From a virus: 64,000 nucleotides of DNA. Positions 29,313-38,089 of this stretch are shown here, in pieces. The notes beneath the pieces were generated by a model, which ran no database searches, had not been told where the DNA came from, and was given only the letters and a program-made list of their open reading frames with translations. Position 1 is the stretch's first letter; each line of letters begins with the position of its first letter. Location: IMG/VR virus record IMGVR_UViG_3300019889_000013, positions 1 through 64,000 of that record; one strand, 5' to 3'. The position numbers were made by a program, and so were the translations under genes.

Positions 29313-32300
29313 ATGGCATGGTCCTTCGTCGGCGTTAGCACAACAGTCACCGCGACAGCATCGCCGATAGTCCTGACCATGCCTGCGGGTACGCAGGAAG
29401 GCGATCTATTAATCGCCCACATCGCCTACCGCATCGCCTCGACCACGGCGATCACCAAGCCAGCCGACTGGATACTGGCGGCGACCGACCGGCTCAACAA
29501 CGACGTCACCACCACCACCTCGTCGCTGTCCTCCGCCATGATGGCCTACTGCGTCAAGGGTCCGACCGATCCCGGCCTGTCGTTCGCCTTCCCGACCACC
29601 CCCAGCATCGCGCTCGGCACCATCGTCGCCTATCGCGGCAACGCCCCGACCAATGTGCTGAATGTCGCCATCGCGGCCAACGCGGCGGCCAACACCACGG
29701 CGCTCAATGCCACCGGCGTGACGACGACCACGACCGATGCCCTGCTCGTCGCCGCGATGGCGGGTGGCTCGGCCGGGACGTGGAGCGTCTACAAGACCAC
29801 CACGCCGGGAACCGCCGCCAGCGGTGGCAGCGTCACCACCGCGCCATCCGATACGACATGGAAGCAGCGGGCAGGCAACACCACGACGACCGGCGCGGAC
29901 ACGGCCCAGTACATCTACGACGCGCTCAAGGTCGTGGCGGGTGCGACCGGCAACCAGACCGCGACGATCTCGTCCGGGGCGCGGCCCTCCAGTGCGCTGG
30001 CTTCGTTCAAGCAGCCGGTGCTGAATATCGAGAACGGCTGGAGCCAAGGCGACAAGATCGCCACCGTCGTCCTTTCCGGCCACGACAAGATCGCCGCAGG
30101 CCTGACCACCACCGGCGTGCGCTCGACCAAGGCGTACCTGCCCGGAACGGCGGGCAAGTATTATGGCGAAGTCTGCGTCACCGGCACGACGCCCAGTGCC
30201 TGCCGCATCGGCATCGCGCCGATCACCAATGCGCTGACCGCCACCACCGCCAACATGAACGTCAACGGGACAAACGGCTCGATCTTCGTCAATGCCGTCG
30301 ACACCACGCTGACGGTCGGGGCGACCGCCCTCGTCGCCAACGACGTCATCTGCATCGCATGGGATGCGGGCGCGGAACTGATCTGGTTCCGCAAGAACGG
30401 CGGCAACTGGAACAACAACGCCACGCATGACCCGGCCACCGGCGTCGGCGGCATCTCCTGCTCGTTCGCCCCGAACACGGTCTATCACGCGCTGTCGGCG
30501 ACCTTCACCGGCACCCTGACCGCGACCATCCGCACGCAAGTCGGCGAGTTCACCCAGAGCGTCCCGTCCGGCTTTGCCGCGTGGGCACCAACCCACGTCG
30601 ATGCCCCGATACGCGGCGTCGACTACCTCAAGAACCCGGCGTGGACGGCAGGCGCGACCACCACGATGTCGATTGCTGGCGGCAAGGCGAGGGCGACGGC
30701 CACCGACAGCGTCGCCAACAACCCGCGCCTTGCCAAGACCATGACCGGCCTGACCATCGGCCGCGTCTACGAGGTTTCCGGCGGCAACGTCTACATGGGC
30801 ACGACGCCTACGCCGCAAGTCTATGTCCGCGTCAGCGATACGGTGCTGCTCGATGCGGCCTCGTCGCGCTACAACGTCGGCGAGACGGCCGACGCCGACC
30901 CGCAGAGCTTCACCTTCACCGCGACGCAGACCACCCACTATTTCGGCTTCATCCCGGTCTGTAACGCCAATGGCCAGTACGGTGAACTCACCGACACGAT
31001 CCAGTGCTTCGAGGACACGCCGGTCGGTAACGACGTCGGCATGGCCATCACCTGCGGCAGCGTCACCGTCTCGACCCCGGCGGGCGGCCCCGATGTGTCT
31101 GTCAACGTCACCAGCCCCGGCGCGCTGACGGTTACGCTCGGCAACGAATCTGTCGTCGGCAAGGCCAATGCCGTCATTGCCAGTGTTCCCGGCCTGACCT
31201 CTGCGGTCGGCACGGTCTATATCCCGACCGCCTATACGACGCTCAACCCGCTCGACAAGAAGAATGTCAACGTCGTCCTGTCCAACGGCAACCTCACCGT
31301 CAGCGGCAGCGACGTAAGCAACAACTGGGTGCGCTCGACCACGGCCAAGACCGGCAAGCGCTACGTCGAGTTCACCACCACCACCGTCGCCAATTCCATC
31401 AACGGCATCTCCGACCTGTCGGCGCTGACCTACCCCGGTGCCGACGCCCATTCCTTCGGCCAGTTCGCCAACGGCGCGGGCTCGATCAACGGCACCTTCC
31501 CGGCATGGGGGCCGACCTACGCTTCCGGCGACGTCTTGGGCATGGCCGTCGATTTGACCGCCAAGCTGGTGTGGTATCGCGTCGGCGCGGGATCATGGAA
31601 CGCGGGCGGCACCGCCAATCCTGCGACAGGCGTCGGTGGCTGGGACATCTCGCTCTATACCGGCACGCCGCACCACCTCGTCGTCAGCGGCGATACCGGC
31701 ATGGTCACCACCGTCAACTTCGGTGGTACCGCCTTCGCCAACACCGCCCCGGCCGCCTTCATTGCTTGGGACGCGGTGCCCGCCGTCGATGTCAGCGTCA
31801 ACGTCACCGGCAACGCCTTGACCATCAGCCAAGGTGACGAGACGGTCGTCGGCAAGGCCAATGCCACCATCTCGATGCTGGCCAACGGCATGACCGCCAC
31901 GCTCGGCGACGAGAGCGTCACCGCCAACCAGAGCGTGTCGACCACGATCTCGGCGGTGCCGGGGATGACCATCACGGCGGGCACGGCCACGGCGTCGGCG
32001 GTGATCCACGTTTCGACCAACGTCACCGGCAATGCACTGGCGATCAGCCTTGGCGACGAGACGGTGGTGATCGAGGCCGATGTCGCCGTCACCATGTCAT
32101 CCCTCAACATATCACTCGGCAATGAGAGCGTGACCGGCATTGCCAATGTCGCCGCGACCAGCCCGCCGCTGGTGATCACACTCGGCGACGCCTTCGCTTC
32201 GGTGCCGGAAATTGCCGAGGTCAGCGGCTTCGAACTCGACATCGACATCGGCGACGCAAGCGTGTCACTGCCCAAGACCGTCAACGTCAGCGGCAACTTC

Positions 32301-32747
32301 ATGCTGGCTTCACTCGGTTCGGTTGCGGTTGCGGGCGGTGCCGGGGCGGTGGTCACGGCGATGCCAGCGCTGACATCGAGCCTTGGCAACGAGAACGTGA
32401 TCGGCACGGCCAACGTCGACATCACCGGCATTCCGCTTGCCATCACACTCGGCGACGAGGTGGCCAGCGGCAACGCCATCGTCGCCGTCACCAGCCCCGC
32501 ATTGCTCACCGTGGGGCTCGGAGACGAGGTGGTCAGGCTCAACACCGCGATCCCTGTCAGCGGCTTTGGGCTCACCGCATCGACCGCCAATCCGGGCGGT
32601 ATTTCGGTTAATTTCTCAATCAGCGTTATAGTCACGGGATTCCGACTGACGGTCTTGATCGGCAGTCAGGTCTACGTTCCCCAAGCGTCGTCACCCATCC
32701 AGCGCGAGGGCATCATGAAAACGATGGCCAACATGATGGGCAATTAG
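29313..32747 (+). CDS. Large fibre-like protein with SPRY-like domains and a repeat tail
   Basis: 1144 residues. The N-terminal domain (~1-240) is beta-rich. Two SPRY/lectin-like domains follow, ~250-430 (KYYGEVCVTG ... LIWFRKNGGNW) and ~640-830 (RYVEFTTTTV ... LVWYRVGAGSW). From ~830 to ~1120 a unit of about 20-25 residues recurs about a dozen times around the core LGDETVVGKA / LGNESV (for example ALTISQGDETVVGKANATIS, ALAISLGDETVV). Such repeats form extended beta structures in adhesins. It probably binds the host surface. It sits between the terminase halves. Confidence 0.75.
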   Translation: MAWSFVGVSTTVTATASPIVLTMPAGTQEGDLLIAHIAYRIASTTAITKPADWILAATDRLNNDVTTTTSSLSSAMMAYCVKGPTDPGLSFAFPTTPSIALGTIVAYRGNAPTNVLNVAIAANAAANTTALNATGVTTTTTDALLVAAMAGGSAGTWSVYKTTTPGTAASGGSVTTAPSDTTWKQRAGNTTTTGADTAQYIYDALKVVAGATGNQTATISSGARPSSALASFKQPVLNIENGWSQGDKIATVVLSGHDKIAAGLTTTGVRSTKAYLPGTAGKYYGEVCVTGTTPSACRIGIAPITNALTATTANMNVNGTNGSIFVNAVDTTLTVGATALVANDVICIAWDAGAELIWFRKNGGNWNNNATHDPATGVGGISCSFAPNTVYHALSATFTGTLTATIRTQVGEFTQSVPSGFAAWAPTHVDAPIRGVDYLKNPAWTAGATTTMSIAGGKARATATDSVANNPRLAKTMTGLTIGRVYEVSGGNVYMGTTPTPQVYVRVSDTVLLDAASSRYNVGETADADPQSFTFTATQTTHYFGFIPVCNANGQYGELTDTIQCFEDTPVGNDVGMAITCGSVTVSTPAGGPDVSVNVTSPGALTVTLGNESVVGKANAVIASVPGLTSAVGTVYIPTAYTTLNPLDKKNVNVVLSNGNLTVSGSDVSNNWVRSTTAKTGKRYVEFTTTTVANSINGISDLSALTYPGADAHSFGQFANGAGSINGTFPAWGPTYASGDVLGMAVDLTAKLVWYRVGAGSWNAGGTANPATGVGGWDISLYTGTPHHLVVSGDTGMVTTVNFGGTAFANTAPAAFIAWDAVPAVDVSVNVTGNALTISQGDETVVGKANATISMLANGMTATLGDESVTANQSVSTTISAVPGMTITAGTATASAVIHVSTNVTGNALAISLGDETVVIEADVAVTMSSLNISLGNESVTGIANVAATSPPLVITLGDAFASVPEIAEVSGFELDIDIGDASVSLPKTVNVSGNFMLASLGSVAVAGGAGAVVTAMPALTSSLGNENVIGTANVDITGIPLAITLGDEVASGNAIVAVTSPALLTVGLGDEVVRLNTAIPVSGFGLTASTANPGGISVNFSISVIVTGFRLTVLIGSQVYVPQASSPIQREGIMKTMANMMGN

Positions 32748-32758
32748 GAGGGGTTCCT

Positions 32759-32980
32759 ATGATCAGCGCATTGATAACACTCATCATTTACCTGATGGTT
32801 CTCGGGCTGTTGTACTGGCTGGTGATCTACGTCATCGACACCATCCCGATCCCCGACCCGCCCGCCCGCATCATCAAGATTTGCCTGATGGTGCTGATGG
32901 TGCTGATCATCGTCGTGCTCCTGCTCAACATCTTGGGCGGCGGAACCAATCTCAACATCCCCAAGATCAGTGTGCAGTGA
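32759..32980 (+). CDS. Small two-span membrane protein (Thivi_2564-like)
   Basis: 73 residues. Hydrophobic spans ~3-27 and ~42-60 flank a Pro-rich loop (DTIPIPDPPARIIK). It resembles the Thivi_2564 family of small phage/proteobacterial membrane proteins. It may be a holin. The stop overlaps the start of the terminase nuclease gene (TGATG). Confidence 0.6.
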   Translation: MISALITLIIYLMVLGLLYWLVIYVIDTIPIPDPPARIIKICLMVLMVLIIVVLLLNILGGGTNLNIPKISVQ

Positions 32981-33729
32981 TGGGAGAAGTTTCCTCTTCG
33001 CGCTACATCGTGCAGGCCGGATGGGACTCAGTTCCTCATCTGGATGAAGCCACCAAGCGGGAACTGCTCGAATCGACACCGGAATACCTGCGCGACGCCC
33101 GCTCGAAGGGCGAACCGACAATGGGCTCGGGGGTGATCTACCCGATCCCGATCTCCGACATCGAGGTCAAGCCGTTCGCCATCCCCTTCGGCTGGAAGAA
33201 AGCCTATGCGCTCGATGTCGGCTGGAACCGCACCGCCGCCTTGTGGGGTGCGCAGAACCCGGTCGACGGTACGATCTATCTCTACTCGGAACACTACAAG
33301 GGCCAGCAACTCCCGGTCGTGCATGCCACCGCCATCAAGGCGCGCGGCGAGTGGATCAGGGGGTGCATCGATCCGGCGGCGAAGGGCTCATCCCAGAAGG
33401 ACGGCAAGCAACTCAAGGCCGAATACCAGTCGCTCGGCCTCATCCTCACCGACGCCAACAACGAACTGGAGGCCGGTCTGGTCGCGGTCTGGCAGGCGCT
33501 GTCGCTGGGGCAACTCAAGATTTTCTCGACATTGCAGTCGTTAAAGGCCGAATACCGGGTCTACCAGCGCGACGAGCACGGCAAGATCAAGGATGGTCAG
33601 GCCGACCACCTGATGGATGACATGCGCTATCTGTGGCGCACATGGTCGAAGATCGCCACACTGCCGCCGCTGAAGATCAGCCGGGGCGGATCAGGCATGG
33701 AAAACGCGGATCAAAGGGCAGGGTACTAA
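32980..33729 (+). CDS. terL: Terminase large subunit, nuclease half only
   Basis: 249 residues starting MGEVSSSRYIVQAGWDSVPH. It begins in what is normally the linker (YIVQAGWDSVPHLDEATK, then RSKGEPTMGSGVIYPIP) and contains the whole RNase H-like nuclease: ALDVGWNRTAALWG with Asp79, CIDPAAKGSSQKDG with Asp131, and DHLMDDMRY with Asp209/214, the expected metal ligands. It completes the ATPase piece at 24685-25485. The start codon overlaps the stop of the membrane protein gene, so it is expressed as its own gene by coupling rather than by splicing. It is followed by the portal gene, as an intact terL would be. Confidence 0.88.
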   Translation: MGEVSSSRYIVQAGWDSVPHLDEATKRELLESTPEYLRDARSKGEPTMGSGVIYPIPISDIEVKPFAIPFGWKKAYALDVGWNRTAALWGAQNPVDGTIYLYSEHYKGQQLPVVHATAIKARGEWIRGCIDPAAKGSSQKDGKQLKAEYQSLGLILTDANNELEAGLVAVWQALSLGQLKIFSTLQSLKAEYRVYQRDEHGKIKDGQADHLMDDMRYLWRTWSKIATLPPLKISRGGSGMENADQRAGY

Positions 33730-33730
33730 G

Positions 33731-36163
33731 ATGGCCGACATGATGACGATGAACCCACCGGCGCAAAATATGCAACTGCCGGAAAGCCTCGCCCCGGAAC
33801 AGCAGCTAAGGCCGCCATCCCGCGACAAGCTCAAGGAGATCGTCGGCCGCATGGAGGCGGAAGTCACCGCCCGCATCGGCAAGCGCACCAATCTGGAGGA
33901 GCGCTGGATTGCCGATCTGGAGCAGTACCACGGGCGCTATGACCCGCCGACCGCCAAGGTCTTGTTCGAGGAGCAGCGCTCGGGCCTGTTCATCAATGCC
34001 ACCCGGCCAAAGACCGACGCGCTCGGGGCGCGGCTCAAAGACCTGTTGTTTCCGACCGACGAGAAGAACTGGGGTATCTCGCCGACGCCGGTGCCGACAC
34101 TGGCCGAGAGTGCCGAGAAGGCCGCCGCCGATTTCCGCGCCAAGCAGGAGCAGGCCAAGGCGGCGCAGGAGCAACAGGCAACGGCGGCCGAAGCGGGCGC
34201 ACCGCCGGACCAGCAGGCGCAGTTGACTCAACAGGCGACGCAGCAACAGGCGCAGGCCGACGAGGCCAAGGAAGCAGCATCGGTGCTGGCAGCGCGGCTG
34301 GAGGAAGGCCGCAAGCGCTCCGACCTGATGGAGAAGGAGATCGATGACCAGTTGAAGGAATGCCTGTACCAGTCGGTCAAGCGCGACCAGATCGACTGCG
34401 CGGTCAAGCTCGGCACCGGCGTGACCAAGGGGCCGGTGACGGGCGACAAGGTGCGGCGCGGCTGGAAGGCCGACCCGCAGACAGGCGAGCACAAGCTTGA
34501 CGTCTCGACCGGGCAGCAACCGGCCTACCGCTATGTCGACCTGTGGGGATTCTTCCCGGACATGGACGCCACCAAGATCGAGGACGGCAACGGCACCTTC
34601 GAGCGCCATTTGATGAACCGGCGCATGCTCAGACAGCTTGCCGTGCTCGAAGGCTTCGACAAGGATTCAATCCGCCGCCTGCTCCAGCTTGCGCCGTCAA
34701 CGTCGGCCCCGGCTTACCTTGCGCAACTCCGCAACATCCGCGCCGCAACCCAGCAGGTGACCGGCGATCTCTACCATGTGTTCGAATATTACGGGCCGCT
34801 CGAACCGCAGGACATGCAGGACATCGCGCTGTGGATGATGCAAAGCCAAGACGAGACGGTCAACGGCATCGCCAAGGAAGGCTTGAGCCAAGTGGCGGAA
34901 GTCGACCCGCTGGCGTCGGTCAACGCCTGCATCTGGTTCTGTCAGGGCGAGATATTGAAGTTCGCGCTCTACCCCTACGACAGCGGCGAGTGCATCTATT
35001 CGGTGTTCAACCTTGTCAAGGACGAGGCCTCGATCTTCGGCTATGGCATGCCGTCGATCATCCGCGATCCGCAGTCGGCGTTGAACGGCGCGTTCCGGGC
35101 GATGATGGACAATGCCGGGGTTTCCTCCGGGCCGCAGGTGATCATCGACACGCAGAACATCGAACCGGAGGACGGCGACTACCGGCTCAAGGCACGCAAG
35201 GTGTGGAAGGCCAAGAACGGCATCCAGAAGGAAAACCCGCCATTCCAGTTGTTCCACATCGAAACCCGGCAGAACGAACTCGCCAACATCATCGTCCTGT
35301 GCGAACGCTTCATCGACAACATGTCGGCGATGCCGCAGGTGATACAGGGGCAGCAGGGCGAGGTCGGCACCAACAACGCGCAGAACACCGCGACCGGCAT
35401 GGCGCTGATGCACAACTCCGCCAACACGGTGTTCCGCTCCATCGTCAAGAACTTCGATGACGACGTGACCACGCCGGACATCCGCCGCGCCTACGACTGG
35501 AACATGCAGTTCAACGAGAAGCCCGAGATCAAGGGCGACTTCGAGGTCGACGCACGCGGCAGTAGCGTCTTGCTGATGCGCGAATTGCAGGCGCAGAACC
35601 TGATGGTGATCGCCATCCAACTCGGCGGCCACCCGATCTTCGGGCCGATGCTGCGCAACCGCGAACTCCTCAAAAAGATATTCCAAGCCTACATGATCCC
35701 GGCCGACGAGGTGATGCTCTCCGACGACGAGATCGATGCGATTCTGGCGGCGGCAGCGCAGAACAACGAGGCGGCAGCGGCGGCCAAGGCGCAGGCCGAA
35801 GCCGACGAGAAGAAGCTCGCACTGGAGAACCACAAGCTCGAAATGCAGGTGGCGCTGGCCAACCAGTCGAACGCCTCGAAGGAGCGCATCGCCAAGATGA
35901 ACTACGATGCGCAGATGAACATGACCGCCGCCAAGCTCAACATGTCGGTGCAGGAACTCGAAGCCATGCTGGCGGGCAAGGAGATGGACGTCGCCTCGAA
36001 GGAGCGCATCTTCGCCTCCGAAGTCGGGGTCGAGCAGAAGAACGCCGAAGCCGCCCGCGCCAGAGGCGAGGAGCCGCAGGGATCAGGCGGTTATGTCGCC
36101 GGTGGCGGGTCGGCCGCGCCAGCAAAACCGGCCAAGCCGGTGGAACAGAGAGCGCCGTATTGA
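33731..36163 (+). CDS. Portal protein
   Basis: 810 residues. The N-terminus has AEVTARIGKRTNLEERWIAD and FINATRPKTDALGARLKDLLF, the usual podovirus portal start. The centre has YRYVDLWGFFPDMDATKIED and the wing/stem region IYSVFNLVKDEASIFGYGMP. Residues ~400-640 match the crown/stem half (IVLCERFIDNMSAMPQVIQG). The C-terminal ~200 residues form a long Gln/Ala/Lys coiled coil, as in P22-like portals with a barrel. It is the channel for DNA packaging and ejection. It follows the nuclease half of terL by one base. Confidence 0.85.
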   Translation: MADMMTMNPPAQNMQLPESLAPEQQLRPPSRDKLKEIVGRMEAEVTARIGKRTNLEERWIADLEQYHGRYDPPTAKVLFEEQRSGLFINATRPKTDALGARLKDLLFPTDEKNWGISPTPVPTLAESAEKAAADFRAKQEQAKAAQEQQATAAEAGAPPDQQAQLTQQATQQQAQADEAKEAASVLAARLEEGRKRSDLMEKEIDDQLKECLYQSVKRDQIDCAVKLGTGVTKGPVTGDKVRRGWKADPQTGEHKLDVSTGQQPAYRYVDLWGFFPDMDATKIEDGNGTFERHLMNRRMLRQLAVLEGFDKDSIRRLLQLAPSTSAPAYLAQLRNIRAATQQVTGDLYHVFEYYGPLEPQDMQDIALWMMQSQDETVNGIAKEGLSQVAEVDPLASVNACIWFCQGEILKFALYPYDSGECIYSVFNLVKDEASIFGYGMPSIIRDPQSALNGAFRAMMDNAGVSSGPQVIIDTQNIEPEDGDYRLKARKVWKAKNGIQKENPPFQLFHIETRQNELANIIVLCERFIDNMSAMPQVIQGQQGEVGTNNAQNTATGMALMHNSANTVFRSIVKNFDDDVTTPDIRRAYDWNMQFNEKPEIKGDFEVDARGSSVLLMRELQAQNLMVIAIQLGGHPIFGPMLRNRELLKKIFQAYMIPADEVMLSDDEIDAILAAAAQNNEAAAAAKAQAEADEKKLALENHKLEMQVALANQSNASKERIAKMNYDAQMNMTAAKLNMSVQELEAMLAGKEMDVASKERIFASEVGVEQKNAEAARARGEEPQGSGGYVAGGGSAAPAKPAKPVEQRAPY

Positions 36164-36267
36164 TGCGCCGGTTGCTCAGATGGTTCGGATGGATCGACCG
36201 CAAGCCGGGAGACATGTGGCCGTTTCCGTTCGCCGGTCTTGAACCGGGACCAAAGGGGAAAAAATGA
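36163..36267 (+). CDS. Hypothetical 34-residue basic peptide
   Basis: Read from the sequence: MRRLLRWFGWIDRKPGDMWP ... GPKGKK. The ATG overlaps the portal stop (TGATG) and the stop overlaps the next ATG, so it fits the coupled gene chain. Tiny, aromatic and basic. Function unknown. Confidence 0.45.
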   Translation: MRRLLRWFGWIDRKPGDMWPFPFAGLEPGPKGKK

Positions 36268-36410
36268 AGGAGGGACCAGACGAAGATGACGAACTGTTCC
36301 GCCCGAAAAAACGACCAGACCGGACGGTATTCTGGACCATCGTCTGCGTCATCTACACCTTCATCATGCTTGCCGGGATCATCTGGTATGGAAGGGATTT
36401 GAGCCAATGA
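36264..36410 (+). CDS. 48-residue single-span membrane protein
   Basis: Acidic/basic N-terminus (MKEGPDEDDELFRPKKRPDR), one transmembrane helix (VFWTIVCVIYTFIMLAGIIWY), short tail. Coupled on both sides by 4-base overlaps. Could be lysis-related; unknown. Confidence 0.55.
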   Translation: MKEGPDEDDELFRPKKRPDRTVFWTIVCVIYTFIMLAGIIWYGRDLSQ

Positions 36411-36613
36411 CCAAGAAGCTGTTCGAGAAAAAAGGTAAAGCCATCATCATGGACCGCCGCGAAGCGTGGGACGGTATCTGCGAACTGTGCGGCAAAGCGG
36501 ACGATCTCAGGCCATACGGCCCCAACAACGAGATGATCTGCTACGACTGCGGCATGAAGGACGAGGCGACGACCGCCCGCAAGTTTGAAGAGTTCATGCG
36601 GGGGCAGGCATGA
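36407..36613 (+). CDS. Zinc-ribbon protein
   Basis: 68 residues. GICELCGKADDLRPYGPNNE then MICYDCGMKDE: CxxC-N17-CxxC zinc ribbon. It is an unexpected DNA- or RNA-binding type of protein inside the head-gene cluster. Function unknown. Confidence 0.6.
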   Translation: MTKKLFEKKGKAIIMDRREAWDGICELCGKADDLRPYGPNNEMICYDCGMKDEATTARKFEEFMRGQA

Positions 36614-36828
36614 GCAAGACGGAAGCCGACCCGGACTATGCCGCCGCCATCGAGGCGATGAAATCGCAGTTGCTCATCGTGCTGGTGCGCCGCCTCAAGG
36701 GCAAGGTGACCATTCCGGTCAAGGAGATCGATGACACCGGCAGGTTCGTCATGATGATGCGGATGGACGCGGCCACCGGCTCGTTCCACTTCGAGGTCAT
36801 CGAGAAAGGACAGGGAGGCACAGCATGA
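36610..36828 (+). CDS. Hypothetical 72-residue protein
   Basis: Starts MSKTEADPDYAAAIEAMKSQ. An alpha-helix followed by beta strands (GRFVMMMRMDAATGSFHFEV). Four-base overlaps on both sides. No family recognised. Confidence 0.6.
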   Translation: MSKTEADPDYAAAIEAMKSQLLIVLVRRLKGKVTIPVKEIDDTGRFVMMMRMDAATGSFHFEVIEKGQGGTA

Positions 36829-37058
36829 GCGTCGATGTCTATACCGACACATGGCGCGAGGTGATCGCCAAGACCACCGCGATCATCGATCAGGCGCGCG
36901 GGCGGCTGGAGCAGAACGACCAGAGCCATGCCGACAGCCAGTTCCAGCGCGGGCGCATCGCCGCCTGCCGCGAGATACTGGCGCTGGTCGAGCCAGAGGT
37001 CAGACCGGCCAGCAAGACACCAGAGGAATTAAGGCCCCGCGACCGTAGCGGGATTTGA
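36825..37058 (+). CDS. Hypothetical 77-residue protein
   Basis: Starts MSVDVYTDTWREVIAKTTAI. Helical hairpin (IIDQARGRLEQNDQSHAD, GRIAACREILALVEPE). It is typical of small helical proteins in head clusters; no family recognised. Confidence 0.6.
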   Translation: MSVDVYTDTWREVIAKTTAIIDQARGRLEQNDQSHADSQFQRGRIAACREILALVEPEVRPASKTPEELRPRDRSGI

Positions 37059-37074
37059 GACGAGGGATGGAACC

Positions 37075-38058
37075 ATGACCGACACACCGACGACACCGGC
37101 CGCCCCGGCGGCAACCGTACCGCAGGAAAAGACCGAAGCCGAGATTTGGGCCGAACTCGACGCCGCCGAAAAGGCAGGCGAGAAGCCCGACGAAAAACTC
37201 CCGGACGACTCTGAATTTGCGGAAAATCCTGAAAGTGGTAATGATACGCCAGTTGACGGAGCCGCTCCTGCGCAGAAGCCCGCACCGCAACAGCAAGACC
37301 CCGATGTCTGGGCAGACGCGCCGCCGGAACTGAAGGCCGCACACGATGCACAGGTAAAGGCACTCGAAACCGCGACGACGGATCACGCCCGCCGATCTAT
37401 AGAGGGCCGGATTGCTTCGTACAGCCGCAGGTTAAGGGAACGGAATGAGGCTGCTGCGCGGCAGCCTTCTCCCGCCCAACAAGAGGCCGCCGACCCGCTC
37501 GCGGAGTTAGCCGCCGAATATCCAGAGATCGCGACGCCGCTTCAGAAGAAGCTCGCGCCGATTGCGGAAAAACTTTCACAGTTCGACACCCATCTGAAGA
37601 GCCGCCAAGAGGCCGCCGATCAGGAGATGGACACAGAACTCAAGGCCAACGAGGACATGCTTGAAGCCAAGCATCCGGGTTGGGATGCGTACTTGAAGGA
37701 ACATGGAGCCGCGTTCGGGGCATGGATTGTCGACCAGCCGCTTTATCTTCGCCAAGCCTTCGTCACCAATCAGGAAGCGATCATCGATCCGTACAGCGCG
37801 ATTGAGACTCTGGCTGCATTCAAGGATTTCGTTGCGTCGAACCAAGAACCGGCGCAGCAGGAGGAGAAGCCCCCTGTCGTGCCACAAACGCAAAGGCTCA
37901 ACCCGCGACGCGCGGCACAACTGGCAGGCTCGGCATCTCCGCACTCGGCAGGCACCCGGCCCACCGTGAGCGGCATCCCGCAGGATGGTGACCCGGAGCA
38001 AATCTGGAAAGCCTTCGCGGAAACTGACCCGGACGAAAAGAAGTATCGCAGCGCATGA
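37075..38058 (+). CDS. Scaffolding protein (probable)
   Basis: 327 residues, acidic and low complexity, directly between the portal block and the major capsid gene, the usual place for the scaffold. The N-terminal ~100 residues are Pro/Ala/Glu-rich and disordered; ~105-260 are helical (ARRSIEGRIASYSRRLRERN, HLKSRQEAADQEMDTELKAN). The C-terminus ends GDPEQIWKAFAETDPDEKKYRSA, an acidic/basic helix that could bind capsid protein. No sequence family is certain; the call rests on position, charge and helical content. Confidence 0.7.
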   Translation: MTDTPTTPAAPAATVPQEKTEAEIWAELDAAEKAGEKPDEKLPDDSEFAENPESGNDTPVDGAAPAQKPAPQQQDPDVWADAPPELKAAHDAQVKALETATTDHARRSIEGRIASYSRRLRERNEAAARQPSPAQQEAADPLAELAAEYPEIATPLQKKLAPIAEKLSQFDTHLKSRQEAADQEMDTELKANEDMLEAKHPGWDAYLKEHGAAFGAWIVDQPLYLRQAFVTNQEAIIDPYSAIETLAAFKDFVASNQEPAQQEEKPPVVPQTQRLNPRRAAQLAGSASPHSAGTRPTVSGIPQDGDPEQIWKAFAETDPDEKKYRSA

Positions 38059-38089
38059 GGGGTTGAGCGGTCGATGAAGGACCGCTCCA

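Noticed and set aside
29409-31451. Open frame of 680 codons on the minus strand
   Set aside because: It mirrors the fibre gene; its product is Arg/Gly/Asp-rich without domains and it lacks a ribosome site.
25486-32979. Group I or II intron, or intein, joining the terminase halves
   Set aside because: The gap is filled with ordinary, tightly coupled protein genes with their own ribosome sites, and the second half has its own coupled start. No endonuclease gene or intein splice motif was seen. Splicing was not tested.
34697-35833. Open frame of 378 codons on the minus strand
   Set aside because: Antisense shadow of the portal gene, rich in Leu/His/Val/Arg with no recognisable domain.
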